Positions 26,624 to 36,890 of a stretch of DNA of 64,000 bases are shown in pieces. Location of the stretch: assembly GCF_900106795.1 (NCBI RefSeq), contig NZ_FNNS01000013.1, positions 38,452 to 102,451 of the forward strand. The letters run 5' to 3'. Every line of letters begins with the position of its first letter. Positions within the stretch are counted from its first letter, which is position 1. The notes under the pieces were generated by a model. That model searched no databases. It saw nothing but the letters and a program-made list of their open reading frames with translations, and was not told the DNA's origin. The stretch comes from Aequorivita viscosa. GTDB taxonomy: Bacteria; Bacteroidota; Bacteroidia; Flavobacteriales; Flavobacteriaceae. The position numbers were made by a program, and so were the translations under genes.

Positions 26624-26946
26624 AGCTTTCAAACATAAAAAATAACAGGTTCTTTCGGTTTATAAGCAATAAATACGTGCTTATACTAATCCTGTTTTTT
26701 GTATGGATGTTGTTTTTTGACACTAATTCGTATCTTATACACAGAGAATTAGACAAAGAAATTGAAGGGTTAAAAGAAAACACCGAATTCTACCAAGAAC
26801 AAATAAACCAAGATAAATCGTTTATTGAAAAAATGGAGGATGCGGAAGAAATGGAAAAGTTTGCTCGTGAAAAATATTACCTTAAAAAGAAAAACGAGGA
26901 TATTTATATTATAGAACACGAGGATAGCATCAAGCAAAAAAAGTAA
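26620..26946 (+). CDS. FtsB/DivIC-like septum formation initiator protein (GTG start)
   Basis: A 108-residue bitopic protein with a basic cytoplasmic N-terminus, one TM helix (about 19-35, YVLILILFFVWMLFF) and a periplasmic coiled coil (about 45-80, ELDKEIEGLKENTEFYQEQI). It then has the FtsB-type tail MEKFAREKYYLKKKNEDIYII. FtsB proteins join FtsL and FtsQ in the divisome. The start codon GTG overlaps the udk stop (GTGA). Only two bases separate it from mutA. Confidence 0.87.
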   Translation: MKLSNIKNNRFFRFISNKYVLILILFFVWMLFFDTNSYLIHRELDKEIEGLKENTEFYQEQINQDKSFIEKMEDAEEMEKFAREKYYLKKKNEDIYIIEHEDSIKQKK

Positions 26947-26948
26947 AA

Positions 26949-28331
26949 ATGAGTGAATTTTTGTTCAAAGAATTTAAAGAAGTTTCTGCCAAAGAGTGGA
27001 AGCAAAAAATACAGTACGACCTAAAAGGTGCTGATTATAACGATACGCTTATTTGGCAAAGCCTCGAAGGCGTAAATGTAAAACCATTTTATCATCAAGA
27101 TGATTTTTCTGAAAGCTTTCAGCCTATTCCTGGACAACCAAAATCGTGGAGAGTCGCTCAAGAAGTCTTTATAGACGATGTTTTCATAGCAAATAATATA
27201 GCCTTAGACGCCATAAATCGCGGTGCTGAGTCTATTGTTTTTAGAGCTACTAAAGAATTTGATATTGAAGTTGTATTCAGCAGCTTCCCATTTGAAAAAG
27301 CAACAATTTATTTTGAATTTAGGTTTTTGTCTGAAACATTTCTCAATACATTAATAACCTTTCTTTCTAAGCACAAAGCGAACGTTTATTACAATATTGA
27401 TTTAATCGGAAATCTCTCAAAAACAGGGAACTGGTATGCAAACGCGAAGGAAGATCATCAAGTGCTCGATACTATTCTTATAAAAAACAGTTCGGCCAAC
27501 ATTCTAAGTGTTGACGTATCGACCTATCAAAATGCAGGTGCGAATATAGTGCAACAACTGGCGTATGCCTTAGCACACGCAAACGAATATTTAAATCACG
27601 TTTCCTCGTCTCCGCTCGGAGCCAAGAGGCAAGGGTTAAGTATGACTTTCAAACTTTCAATTGGCTCAAATTACTTTTTTGAAATAGCTAAAATCCGCGC
27701 CCTTCGTAAACTATATGCCGTATTGGCAAAAGAGTATGGCGTTAAGGAGACCTGTCATATTCTGGTATTTCCTTCCAAACGTAACAAAACCTTATACGAT
27801 TACAACGTAAATATGCTCCGCACAACCACAGAATGTATGAGTGCCGTTCTTGGGGGTGCAGACACTATTTACAATTTACCTTATGATTCGCTTTATCATA
27901 AAAGCAATGAATTCGGTCAACGTATTTCGCGCAACCAACTGTTGATTTTAAAACATGAAAGTTATTTCGACACTGTTTCAAATCCATCCGACGGTAACTA
28001 TTACGTGGAAAGTTTGACAGACGAATTGGCCACAAAAGCACTCGATATTTTTAAAGAAATAGAAAAAAGCGGTGGATTTTTAAAACAACTGAAAGAAGGA
28101 ACTATTCAGAAAAAAATAAAAGAAAGCGCCGAAAAGGAACAACAACTTTTTGATAAAGGTGAACTTAAATTATTAGGAACCAATTACCACCCTAATAAAA
28201 ATGATAGAATGAAAGATAACCTGGAGCTGTTTCCTTTCGTAAAACGGAATCCCGTTAAAACATTAATAGCTCCAATCATTGAAAAACGCTTGGCGGAAGA
28301 AGTTGAACAGGAAAGAATTAGCAATGAGTAG
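26949..28331 (+). CDS. mutA: Methylmalonyl-CoA mutase small subunit
   Basis: Non-catalytic partner of the B12-dependent mutase. 460 residues with the mutase TIM-barrel sequence in shortened form: [63 protein letters not shown] and [12 protein letters not shown]. It lacks a B12-binding domain, as expected for MutA. It overlaps the mutB start by eight bases. Confidence 0.94.
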   Translation: MSEFLFKEFKEVSAKEWKQKIQYDLKGADYNDTLIWQSLEGVNVKPFYHQDDFSESFQPIPGQPKSWRVAQEVFIDDVFIANNIALDAINRGAESIVFRATKEFDIEVVFSSFPFEKATIYFEFRFLSETFLNTLITFLSKHKANVYYNIDLIGNLSKTGNWYANAKEDHQVLDTILIKNSSANILSVDVSTYQNAGANIVQQLAYALAHANEYLNHVSSSPLGAKRQGLSMTFKLSIGSNYFFEIAKIRALRKLYAVLAKEYGVKETCHILVFPSKRNKTLYDYNVNMLRTTTECMSAVLGGADTIYNLPYDSLYHKSNEFGQRISRNQLLILKHESYFDTVSNPSDGNYYVESLTDELATKALDIFKEIEKSGGFLKQLKEGTIQKKIKESAEKEQQLFDKGELKLLGTNYHPNKNDRMKDNLELFPFVKRNPVKTLIAPIIEKRLAEEVEQERISNE

Positions 28332-30450
28332 AAAAGATTTACAACATATTAGCTTGAAAGGGTCTGATGACAGAAGGCTGGCGTCTGAAGCATCAACGAA
28401 TTCTGAAACGACCGATGCTAAGAAAACCTTCGCAAAAGAAGATATTGAAAACCTCAAACACCTAAACTTTGTAGCTGGAATAGCGCCACACCTACGCGGA
28501 CCGTATTCTACAATGTACGTCCGCCGACCTTGGACGATTCGTCAATATGCTGGTTTTTCAACGGCCGAAGACAGTAATGCTTTTTACAGAAGAAACCTTG
28601 CTGCTGGCCAGAAAGGACTTTCGGTGGCTTTTGACCTTGCTACACATCGTGGATACGACAGCGACCACGAAAGGGTAGTTGGCGATGTAGGAAAAGCAGG
28701 AGTGGCAATAGACAGCGTTGAGGATATGAAAATTCTTTTCGATCAAATTCCGTTGGACAAAATGAGCGTTTCAATGACAATGAATGGCGCTGTTCTTCCT
28801 ATTATGGCGTTTTATATTGTGGCTGCTGAAGAGCAAGGTGTTTCACCTAAAGATTTAGCTGGGACTATCCAAAACGATATCCTTAAGGAGTTTATGGTTC
28901 GGAACACATACATTTATCCGCCTACGCCTTCAATGAAAATAGTGAGTGATATTTTTAAGTTCACTTCCAAGAATATGCCCAAGTTTAATAGCATTTCCAT
29001 TTCAGGATATCATATGCAAGAAGCTGGGGCGACGGCCGAAATTGAACTTGCGTACACATTAGCAGATGGTTTGGAGTACATCCGGACGGGAATTAATGCA
29101 GGAATGGACATTGACGTTTTTGCACCCCGACTCTCCTTTTTCTGGGGAATTGGGATGAATCATTTCACTGAAATTGCTAAAATGCGAGCAGCCCGAATGC
29201 TGTGGGCACGAATTGTAAAGCAATTTAACCCTAAAAATGAAAAATCACTTGCGCTACGTACCCACTGCCAGACCAGTGGATGGAGCTTAACAGAGCAAGA
29301 TCCTTTTAACAACGTGGCGCGAACTACTATTGAAGCGGCAGCCGCAGTTTTTGGAGGCACACAGTCGTTACATACAAACGCTTTAGATGAAGCCATTGCT
29401 CTACCAACAGATTTCTCTGCACGAATTGCACGAAACACGCAGATTTTTCTTCAAACCGAAACCCAAATCACTAAAACGGTCGATCCTTGGGCTGGTAGTT
29501 ATTATGTAGAAAGCTTAACAGACGAAATTGCTAAAAAGGCTTGGGCGCTAATAGAAGAAGTAGAGGAGCTAGGAGGAATGACAAAGGCAATTGAAGCTGG
29601 AATCCCTAAACTGCGCATAGAAGAGGCTTCAGCGAGAAAGCAGGCGCGTATAGACAGTAATCAAGATATAATTGTCGGCGTTAACAAATATCGCCTTGCA
29701 AAAGAAGATCCATTACAAATTCTGGACGTAGATAATGCAAAGGTGAGAGTTTCTCAACTTGAGCGACTCAGCAAAATTAAATCTGAACGCAATTCTGATA
29801 AAGTAAAACAAGCCCTTACAGCGATTACCCACTGCGCCAAGACAGGCGAAGGAAACTTATTGGCTTTGGCCGTAGAAGCAGCACGTCACAGAGCTACCCT
29901 TGGAGAGATTTCCGATGCTATGGAAGAGGTTTTTGGAAGGTATAAAGCCGAAATTAGATCGATAAGTGGCGTTTATAGTAAAGAAATGGAGAAAGATACA
30001 TCATTTGAAGAAGCTCGAAAATTAGCAGACAAGTTTGCAGAGATCGAAGGCCGCCGTCCGCGTATTATGATTGCCAAAATGGGGCAGGACGGTCACGACC
30101 GCGGAGCCAAAGTAGTTTCCACAGGATATGCCGATTTAGGATTTGACGTTGACATAGGCCCGTTATTCCAAACCCCGCAAGAAGCAGCGAAACAAGCTGT
30201 TGAAAACGACGTACATATTCTTGGTGTTTCTTCGCTAGCTGCTGGACACAAAACGTTAGTGCCACAAGTAATCGAAGCCCTGAAAAGCTACGGCCGTGAG
30301 GATATTATGGTCATCGTTGGTGGTGTAATCCCACATCAAGATTACCAATATCTTTTTGACGCTGGCGCAGTAGGAGTCTATGGCCCTGGCACCCGCATCA
30401 GCGATGCCGCTATCGAGATGTTGGGAGTTTTGATAGGGGGAGTAGAGTGA
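28324..30450 (+). CDS. mutB: Methylmalonyl-CoA mutase large (catalytic) subunit
   Basis: Interconverts succinyl-CoA and (R)-methylmalonyl-CoA using adenosylcobalamin, linking propionate or odd-chain and branched-chain catabolism to the TCA cycle. 708 residues. The catalytic barrel has [49 protein letters not shown] and [14 protein letters not shown]. The C-terminal B12-binding domain has [12 protein letters not shown] near residue 590, where DxHxxG supplies the lower-axial His, followed by [10 protein letters not shown] and GVSSLAAGH. The start is ATG 28324. No cobalamin riboswitch was recognised ahead of the operon. Confidence 0.97.
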   Translation: MSRKDLQHISLKGSDDRRLASEASTNSETTDAKKTFAKEDIENLKHLNFVAGIAPHLRGPYSTMYVRRPWTIRQYAGFSTAEDSNAFYRRNLAAGQKGLSVAFDLATHRGYDSDHERVVGDVGKAGVAIDSVEDMKILFDQIPLDKMSVSMTMNGAVLPIMAFYIVAAEEQGVSPKDLAGTIQNDILKEFMVRNTYIYPPTPSMKIVSDIFKFTSKNMPKFNSISISGYHMQEAGATAEIELAYTLADGLEYIRTGINAGMDIDVFAPRLSFFWGIGMNHFTEIAKMRAARMLWARIVKQFNPKNEKSLALRTHCQTSGWSLTEQDPFNNVARTTIEAAAAVFGGTQSLHTNALDEAIALPTDFSARIARNTQIFLQTETQITKTVDPWAGSYYVESLTDEIAKKAWALIEEVEELGGMTKAIEAGIPKLRIEEASARKQARIDSNQDIIVGVNKYRLAKEDPLQILDVDNAKVRVSQLERLSKIKSERNSDKVKQALTAITHCAKTGEGNLLALAVEAARHRATLGEISDAMEEVFGRYKAEIRSISGVYSKEMEKDTSFEEARKLADKFAEIEGRRPRIMIAKMGQDGHDRGAKVVSTGYADLGFDVDIGPLFQTPQEAAKQAVENDVHILGVSSLAAGHKTLVPQVIEALKSYGREDIMVIVGGVIPHQDYQYLFDAGAVGVYGPGTRISDAAIEMLGVLIGGVE

Positions 30451-30481
30451 GTAAGGGTTAACAATCAGTACTTTAAAATAG

Positions 30482-30520
30482 ATTAGACCTCACCGGTTTC
30501 AAAAACCTGTGAGGTCTAAT
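30482..30520. repeat. Hairpin repeat, ACCTGnnAGGT family, copy 2
   Basis: 18-bp inverted repeat with one mismatch (30482-30499 and 30503-30520) and a three-base loop, 31 bases after mutB. The right arm has the core ACCTGTGAGGT. Compared with copy 1, both arms carry matched changes, so the hairpin is kept while the sequence differs. Likely acts as the operon terminator. Confidence 0.75.
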
Positions 30521-31218
30521 ACTTTTGTTGTGAATACTTTGTCGCTCTAAGATATAATTACTATCGGCTTCAGTCCTGTTTTTTTTACGATCAACGTCTT
30601 GAACTAAATTCTAGCAGCTTTTATAGCAAATTAAAGCTATTTGTTTTGATGAAATGTAGTCTGTTTTAACATTCCATTTTCTTATAACTCATACTATTTG
30701 ATTCATAAAAAACCTTCGTTAATCCATTTTCAATATTATTTCTCCAAATAAATAGCACATTTTACTACTTTTAGTTTCAATTTTGAAAAACATTGATAGA
30801 AGCTACCAACTTTTAATAAGGTAGTTAGTAACATTTAATTCATTGTGTTGACAAACAGGTGGTTAAAGTGTTGTATTATTCTTCATTAAATTTTCAAACC
30901 CTTTTTTTCTTCGATAAAATGAACAAATTACAAAATACGTAGACCTACGTACATTTTTGGGTTAAAAAACATTAATACCTCAATAAAAATAACTTTATTT
31001 TTTGAAAAACATAATTTAAATTGAATAAATAACGTTTTTTATTAATATATTTGACAAATATTTCTTGAAAAATGAAAGCGGAATGTAAGAGTTGTTTCAG
31101 GACTAATCAACTAAAAAAAATTAATCTTAAATTCTTTAAAAGATGAATGGCGTCATAAACATTTCTTACAACAGAACATCTAATCTTAATTATATAAATA
31201 AATAAAATTCAATAGTTA
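30521..31218. other. Long A/T-rich intergenic region
   Basis: About 700 bases without a supportable gene. A perfect -7 box TATATTTG is at 31046-31053 on the plus strand. Nineteen bases later a 24-codon open frame starts (31072-31146, MKAECKSCFRTNQLKKINLK...), containing a CxxC; whether it is translated is unknown. No hairpin terminator or tRNA was seen. Confidence 0.4.
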
Positions 31219-32448
31219 ATGAAACCAAGTAAACTTCATATTATGAATATTAAAACAGCCTTATTCTTTATTGTTGTTAGTTGTAGTACGACTTTTATTT
31301 CGTGTGAAAAAAGTAATGTTAGTGAAGAGGAGAATAATGTACAATTATCATTGCAAGGTGTGGCAGACAGTATTTACAATACCTTTGATGCCAAGTGGAA
31401 TATAGACAAGTCGGGTATAATGCTCTATATCAATGGACCATCGGGCAGCTTTATTACATCGAGTAATATTACACCTAAGCCAACTCCAGACTCCTATTTT
31501 AGGGTTGCCAGCATTACCAAAACATTTACCGCAGCAGCAATTATGAGGCTGAAACAAGATGGGTTGTTAAGTATTGAAGATACAATTGGGAAATATATTA
31601 CAGACAATCCAGCTTATGATGTTCCGTACCGCAATCAAATTACCATAAAGCAATTATTGCAACATCGTGGGGGTGTTTTTGATGTTACCAATAATGAAAT
31701 CCCCGAAACGGTTAATGCCCCTTACGCAGGGACTAGGTATGGAGATTATGTTCGCAGTCAGAACAATGTACACACGTTTACTTTTGATGAATTAGTGGGT
31801 ATAAATGCAGAACACGAATTGAGCACAGCTATGCCTAATACAAGTTTTAATTACTCCAATACAGGGTATAATATATTAGGAAAAATTATTGAAATCGTTT
31901 CAGGTAAAACGTACAGTCAGTATATAACCGAAACTTTTATTACACCATTAAACCTAACTAAAACATATAGTGTGTGGGAAGGAAGCGATTTGGAAATGAG
32001 AATTCCTTACATAAATTCACATTTGTACGTTGAAGGAGAAACAACTATAGAAACTTCGCTAGATAATATGTCAATCCACGTAACAGAAGGGAACATTGTT
32101 TCTACTCCCAACGATATCGCTAAATGGATGGAGAAGCTTTTAACTGGAAATGCAGGCGTAAATTCTGAAAACGTGGCGTTGATGAAAGAGATGCAAATAG
32201 CTGATGAGGCGCACGGTGTTTACGGATTGGGATTAACTTTTAATGCAGGGCTTGGCTACGGTCACGACGGTGCACATTTGAGCTACATTTCTACGTTGCG
32301 CTATAATCCAGATACGGGAATAACAGTTTTGGCAACGGCAAACTTTATAAGAGTTGATCCTTCAAATGAAAATGATCAAAGTTTCTTTGAGCTAGCTTTT
32401 GGTGTTCGGGATGCTTGTCAAGCGGCTACAAAAAAATATCAAGAATAG
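31219..32448 (+). CDS. Exported serine hydrolase, class C beta-lactamase/DD-peptidase family (lipoprotein)
   Basis: 409 residues with a lipoprotein signal peptide (lipobox ending at Cys29, TFISC) or, from a start at Met9, the same lipobox 21 residues in. Penicillin-recognising motifs: S98-x-x-K101 (ASITKTFTAAA), Y211-S-N213 (NYSNTGYNILG) and the third-box equivalent HDG near 348-350. The family includes D-alanyl-D-alanine carboxypeptidases, esterases and beta-lactamases; which one applies cannot be read here. It is monocistronic, rightward, after a long A/T-rich gap. Confidence 0.87.
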   Translation: MKPSKLHIMNIKTALFFIVVSCSTTFISCEKSNVSEEENNVQLSLQGVADSIYNTFDAKWNIDKSGIMLYINGPSGSFITSSNITPKPTPDSYFRVASITKTFTAAAIMRLKQDGLLSIEDTIGKYITDNPAYDVPYRNQITIKQLLQHRGGVFDVTNNEIPETVNAPYAGTRYGDYVRSQNNVHTFTFDELVGINAEHELSTAMPNTSFNYSNTGYNILGKIIEIVSGKTYSQYITETFITPLNLTKTYSVWEGSDLEMRIPYINSHLYVEGETTIETSLDNMSIHVTEGNIVSTPNDIAKWMEKLLTGNAGVNSENVALMKEMQIADEAHGVYGLGLTFNAGLGYGHDGAHLSYISTLRYNPDTGITVLATANFIRVDPSNENDQSFFELAFGVRDACQAATKKYQE

Positions 32449-32547
32449 TGGGTTCTAAAGGAATTTATTATTTCAAATTGAAAAGAATACTTAGTGAAAA
32501 ATTTCACCAATAACTATAATAAATTCTAACCTTTAAAATCAACTATT

Positions 32548-33303
32548 ATGAACAACACACTCAAAATTTCAGCAATGGCTTTAGCTTTATTAGCATTTAC
32601 AAGTTGTAAGCAAGGCACAGCTTCAGAAAATACTGTAGCAGAATTAACCGTTTCTCCCGAAGCTCCAACAGAAGTATTAATAGGAAATGTAATTACTAAA
32701 AAGGAACAAGATGCTATGTCGCCAGATGATGTAATGAAATCATTAATCGACGGAAATGCTCGGTTTATGAAAAATAACCTTACTTCAAGAAACTATTCAG
32801 AACAAGTAACCAACAGTGCCACGGGACAGTTTCCAGAAGCAGTTATATTATCTTGCCTAGACAGTAGAATACCAGTAGAAAACGTATTCGATAAAGGTAT
32901 AGGCGACCTTTTTGTAGCGAGAGTGGCTGGAAATTTTGTAAATGAAGACATGCTTGGCAGTATGGAGTTTGCCTGCAAAGTATCAGGTTCAAAGTTAATT
33001 CTTGTTTTGGGTCACAACAATTGTGGCGCTATCAATGCAGCGGTAGACGATGTTAAATTAGGAAACATTACTCCAATGCTTCAAAAAATTAAACCAGCTG
33101 TAGCAATGGTTGAATATAAAGGTGACAGAACTTCTTCTAATTCAGAATTTGTAGCTATGGCGTGCGAAAGCAATGTGGAAAACACTATAGCCAAAATTAG
33201 AAAGGACAGCCCAATTCTAAAAGAAATGGAAGATAATGGCGAGATTAAAATAGTAGGCGCCGTTTATAGTCTTGAAACTGGAAAGGTTGAGTGGTTAGAA
33301 TAA
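32548..33303 (+). CDS. Beta-class carbonic anhydrase, exported lipoprotein
   Basis: 251 residues. The signal peptide ends in lipobox AFTSC (Cys20), followed by a polar linker to about residue 55. The beta-CA core has zinc ligands Cys103, His156 and Cys159 (SCLDSR and LGHNNCGA) and the Asp105-Arg107 dyad, so it should hydrate CO2 to bicarbonate. RVAGNFVNEDMLGSMEFAC is typical. Placement as a lipoprotein in the periplasm is unusual compared with the common cytoplasmic beta-CAs. It has no operon partner; the upstream gap contains a small GTGAAAAATTTCAC palindrome. Confidence 0.9.
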   Translation: MNNTLKISAMALALLAFTSCKQGTASENTVAELTVSPEAPTEVLIGNVITKKEQDAMSPDDVMKSLIDGNARFMKNNLTSRNYSEQVTNSATGQFPEAVILSCLDSRIPVENVFDKGIGDLFVARVAGNFVNEDMLGSMEFACKVSGSKLILVLGHNNCGAINAAVDDVKLGNITPMLQKIKPAVAMVEYKGDRTSSNSEFVAMACESNVENTIAKIRKDSPILKEMEDNGEIKIVGAVYSLETGKVEWLE

Positions 33304-33360
33304 AGTCTCAAATAAAAAACAGCCGACATTTATAGAAAACTTGTTCTGTTTTATTTATAG

Positions 33361-33391
33361 TAGCCGTTTCAAAACCTGAAACGGCTATTTT
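33361..33391. terminator. Intrinsic terminator between carbonic anhydrase and GDYXXLXY gene
   Basis: Perfect 10-bp stem TAGCCGTTTC / GAAACGGCTA around a 7-base loop, with T-rich sequence after it. It lies between convergent genes and could serve both. Confidence 0.8.
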
Positions 33392-33396
33392 GTTAT

Positions 33397-33981
33397 TTAT
33401 TGCTGATTTTTAGCTTGGGTTCTTTCCACAACGTCGCGAATTGGTATCCCATCTATCAAAACATCTTTTAAAACAGCGTCACCATTTTTGATGCTAACCA
33501 AGGCATAAGTTGTTTTAGTCGAATCCACTTGCGATTTTACATAGGCTTGTTCTGCAGGATAGGCTTTAGATTCTTCCATATAGAACCGAGTAAAAGGATA
33601 GGAAATAAATAGTTTTTTAAATTTGCTGTCAATTACATAATCTACTTTCGCTTTAACAAAATCTAAGTCGTTTGTAGGTTTTTTGCGGGAAATGGAGCTT
33701 ATTTTGGCAAATCCGTTAGTATCGGTTTCTAGGATTACGTAAACTTTTCCGCCGTCAATCCATTCTTTAGTGGACTCAACATTAAAGCTGTTTTCTTTAT
33801 AATCAAGTACAATATAATTTCCCCGGAAGGGATCGGAAGGGTCAACGGGAGCAGTTTCAAATTTAAATTCCTTTCCTGTTTCGAGAATTGTTTCCCTATC
33901 CCAAATTATCTTTCCGGGAATAGCCAACTGAACGATGGCTACCAGAATAAACGCTGTCAATACTATCTTCTTGCTATTCAT
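33397..33981 (-). CDS. GDYXXLXY domain protein
   Basis: 194 residues. One N-terminal TM or signal-anchor (VLTAFILVAIVQLAIPGKIIW, about 6-26) and a soluble beta-rich domain carrying the family motif as RGNYIVLDY, where Asn replaces Asp of GDYxxLxY. The domain's function is unknown. It is almost always paired with a DUF2157 or DUF4401 membrane protein, as here: its ATG (33981) overlaps the end of the DUF2157 gene by eight bases. This suggests a membrane complex of the two. Confidence 0.82.
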   Translation of the reverse strand: MNSKKIVLTAFILVAIVQLAIPGKIIWDRETILETGKEFKFETAPVDPSDPFRGNYIVLDYKENSFNVESTKEWIDGGKVYVILETDTNGFAKISSISRKKPTNDLDFVKAKVDYVIDSKFKKLFISYPFTRFYMEESKAYPAEQAYVKSQVDSTKTTYALVSIKNGDAVLKDVLIDGIPIRDVVERTQAKNQQ

Positions 33982-35257
33982 TTCTCCTTCTTTTTTTAAG
34001 CATCCCGTAATTGGCACTGAAAAACCCAATGCCAATTGCCATTAGTAAAAGTCCGCGAATAACAAAACTCAAGTCGGTGTTGAGAAAGCGGATTATTATC
34101 CAAATTGTAATTATGGCAAGTCCGAAATTCAATACGCCAAGATGCTCTCGTTTTGCCCCGTCTACGATAGTTAAAATGCTAATTGTCAAAATGATTAGGT
34201 TTATTAAAACCACAGCAATACTTGAAAAGTAGCCAATGCAAAAGATGACTATAAACAACAAGAAAATAGGGGATAAGGGGGGAAGTTGTCGCATCGGTTT
34301 ATCTTTTTGCTGTTTGTAGAAATATACCAGTGCTACAATTGAAATTCCTATTGAGACCCATAGTTCGTTTGCTGTTAACAAGCTTTCATAGCTGTAATAT
34401 TCAGTTCTTAAATCATTCCAAAACCCGTCAAAACTTGTGACGAACAAAAGAATCAAGGTGCCGAGTGTTCCAATAACTTTATAGGAATTGTTTCTTAAAC
34501 TCTTGTCCTTAAAGAATGTATTGTTTCCTATGATGTAAAACAGACCGAAAAGGCTGAAGTAAGCGACAAACATAAATTCCTCTGCATTAGAAGCTAAGGT
34601 TCCGAGGACAGTAGTTATCGATAACGGAATTAGCCAATTCTCAACAGTTAAGAAATTGCTTTTTGGGTTACTGCGAATTAGGAGGTAATACTGTGGAAAA
34701 ACGGCTATTAACAATACCCAATATAGGTAACTTGAACTTGAAGGATATGAAAAATAACTGCTTTCGACGGCATAATAAGTAATCCCGACTATATAAAGGA
34801 GTGTCGCCATTGACGACTTCATTACATAGATTAAAGGCAGACAAAGCACCATCCAGATCAGGAGAAAAGGACCTAGGTTGCCAGGGATATGATATATTTG
34901 TGATACCAACGAAATACACGCGCCCACCGCAAAGAAAAGAAATGTGGTTGTGCTTTCTATCCAGATAGAATTCCCTGATTTCTTTAAAAGTACATAAGCA
35001 CATATCAGTTGTGCAGCGACCAAAGGCAAGAATGCGATAAAGGTTTTAGTGGCTCTGGAAAGGTCATCCCAATTGTGGGCGATTATCAGTATTATTCCTA
35101 GACCAACCAACAATGATCCCAGAATACCAAAAGCTACAAACAGTCGGTTGGGAGACGAGTTACTTTTGGCCTTGTAGTATTCCTGAATCCGGCTTCCCGT
35201 TTCCTCAGTTATAATTCCAGCTTTGATTAAATCAGGAAGATCCTTGTCTATGCTCAT
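33974..35257 (-). CDS. DUF2157 polytopic membrane protein
   Basis: 427 residues. A cytoplasmic N-terminal segment (DLPDLIKAGIITEETGSRIQEYY) is followed by about 12 hydrophobic helices. The DUF2157 signature is GILGSLLVGLGIILIIAHNWDDL, followed by a second helix AFLPLVAAQLICAYVL. The function is unknown. It overlaps the downstream GDYXXLXY gene by eight bases. The upstream secreted-protein gene ends 23 bases before its start, so all three may form one leftward operon. Confidence 0.82.
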   Translation of the reverse strand: MSIDKDLPDLIKAGIITEETGSRIQEYYKAKSNSSPNRLFVAFGILGSLLVGLGIILIIAHNWDDLSRATKTFIAFLPLVAAQLICAYVLLKKSGNSIWIESTTTFLFFAVGACISLVSQIYHIPGNLGPFLLIWMVLCLPLIYVMKSSMATLLYIVGITYYAVESSYFSYPSSSSYLYWVLLIAVFPQYYLLIRSNPKSNFLTVENWLIPLSITTVLGTLASNAEEFMFVAYFSLFGLFYIIGNNTFFKDKSLRNNSYKVIGTLGTLILLFVTSFDGFWNDLRTEYYSYESLLTANELWVSIGISIVALVYFYKQQKDKPMRQLPPLSPIFLLFIVIFCIGYFSSIAVVLINLIILTISILTIVDGAKREHLGVLNFGLAIITIWIIIRFLNTDLSFVIRGLLLMAIGIGFFSANYGMLKKRRRNE

Positions 35258-35280
35258 TAAGTAGTTTTGTTATTTGAGAG

Positions 35281-35991
35281 TTATTTCCTTTTACTCCAAA
35301 CCTCATCAATGGGATTTCCTTTAGTTGAGAATCCAGAATGAAGCCAATCGCTGTTATTCAGCTTATAGTCAAACTTAAGTTGAAGTCCTACTTTAGTATT
35401 GTCTTTAGAGAAAAATTCTATATTTTCGGTATAAGTCCCATTTTCAGTTGTGTAAGAACCACCTCCTGTAGCCATAAATTGTTTCGTCTCGGTATTGTAA
35501 GCAATCCATTGAAAACGGGTGCCAGAAAGAATCTTCATCGTTTTTCTTGGCGTGTCAGTATCTCTTACTTGTTTTTTCGCATCAACGGTTCTGCCAGACA
35601 TTAACCAAGCGCCGTGCAATGCTCCCGGAGTGCCGTCGTCGATTCGTTTCATTTTTATATCACCTTCTGCTATTTTAAGTGTAGAGTCGTTTAAGAAAAC
35701 TTTATAGCTCAATTCACTTCCAACAGTTTCAGGGTTTTTGGAATCAAATTCTACCGTCTCGGTTATCGAATCACCTTCCATAACCCAACTGCCGCCTTTA
35801 GTGGCAATGAACGCACCTGAATCGGCATTATAGGTGGTTAGAACTTGATATTTATCAGAAACAATAAACACGCTTCTCAGGTTTTCATTTTCTGCAGATG
35901 TGTGATAATGTTCCCAAGCGCCAATAATGCTTTGGGCATGAATTCCAAAAGATAAGAAGCTGCAAATAAGGAAAATGATTGTTTTGTTCAT
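35281..35991 (-). CDS. Secreted protein with two tandem lipocalin-like repeats
   Basis: 236 residues with a signal peptide (1-19, ending FGIHAQ). The mature protein is two related halves. Each begins with a Gly-Ala-Trp (GAWEHYH at 24 and GAWLMSG near 127) and contains a matching block: GGSWVMEGDSITETVEFDSKN in the first and GGSYTTENGTYTENIEFFSKDN in the second. Both fit a small extracellular beta-barrel. No catalytic residues are evident. Probably co-transcribed with the DUF2157 gene. Confidence 0.7.
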   Translation of the reverse strand: MNKTIIFLICSFLSFGIHAQSIIGAWEHYHTSAENENLRSVFIVSDKYQVLTTYNADSGAFIATKGGSWVMEGDSITETVEFDSKNPETVGSELSYKVFLNDSTLKIAEGDIKMKRIDDGTPGALHGAWLMSGRTVDAKKQVRDTDTPRKTMKILSGTRFQWIAYNTETKQFMATGGGSYTTENGTYTENIEFFSKDNTKVGLQLKFDYKLNNSDWLHSGFSTKGNPIDEVWSKRK

Positions 35992-36092
35992 AATATTCGT
36001 ATGCGTGAGATTGAAGTATTTCGTCGACCTAAATTACAGTTTATTTCTTAAATGGAGCTAAATCGTTTTAGGAGAGTGTAGAAATGAATTTC

Positions 36093-36761
36093 CTATTCAT
36101 CAGTTTTTAAAGCTGGTTCATTTTGAAGCGTTTTGAACTTATACCATTCATCACCGATTAAAAAGTGTAATTCTCCAAAATCCTTCCTATTTATCAAACC
36201 TTTCAATTCTTGATTTTCAACTAAATAATTTAAAAACCTACCGATTAATTGTTTTTCAACATTGAGATTCTCAACCATAAATTCCATAAAATGGTCTTCT
36301 AGAAAAATCAAATTACTTTCCTTTTTCTCAATTTCAATGTATCGTTTCAATCTTTTTGTTTTTCCGCTAATAGCATTTATAATAGGATCTACCGCCAAGG
36401 AGCCTCCTAAGAGTGACAAGAGGTGAATGGGTTTAAAGTCGCCTGCTGTGTATAGTCTTCGTTCCGTTCGTAGTGAGTGGTTTGATTTCTTTTTTAAGAA
36501 TTCTCAAGGAAACCGCATTGAACCCTGATTTTGATTTGATAAACACTTCGTCTAGGGTGTTTACTTCGTCGAATACTCAACCTACTGTATCTGAGGGGCG
36601 CGTATTGACAAGATTATCAGGTTTAATATGGAGCGGAAAATAGTTGAAGTTTCTTTCTTAAAAATTGAATCCTTCACTGCGATAGAGTCTTGCAGCATTT
36701 CTTTCTGAGAAAACGAATGAATGGAGTAAAACATCAATAACCCCGTGAAAAGTTGTTTCAT
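36093..36761 (-). pseudogene. Frameshifted remnant of an exported flavobacterial protein
   Basis: Three reading frames are needed to follow one protein. An N-terminal piece starts at ATG 36761 with a signal peptide (MKQLFTGLLMFYSIHSFSQ) and hits TAG at 36582-36584. The next frame gives VFDEVNTLDEVFIKSKSGFNAVSL, and a third gives ERRLYTAGDFKPIHLLSLLGG and runs on to 36093 as an open 108-residue C-terminus. The LYTAGDFKPIHLLSLLGGSLAVDPI block is a conserved segment that I recall from longer flavobacterial proteins of about 230 residues with a carboxypeptidase-like regulatory N-terminus. The intact product would be exported; function is unknown. Confidence 0.7.
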
Positions 36762-36890
36762 CCGCTTTCAGATTGCTTGGATTTTCAAAAATAGAAAGGT
36801 TTGGGGATTCTTTTGGTTAAAGAAAGCATAAGAGATTGGATTGGGAGATACCTTGCCAATCAAATAATTAGCAGAAGGGTAAATAAAAAG

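Noticed and set aside
30450..31218. Riboswitch or tRNA in the long gap
   Set aside because: No conserved box, cloverleaf or T-loop sequence could be found by eye.
36093..36419. Intact 108-residue hypothetical gene
   Set aside because: Its sequence is the C-terminal third of a longer protein whose other parts are readable in other frames just upstream, so it is treated as part of a pseudogene.
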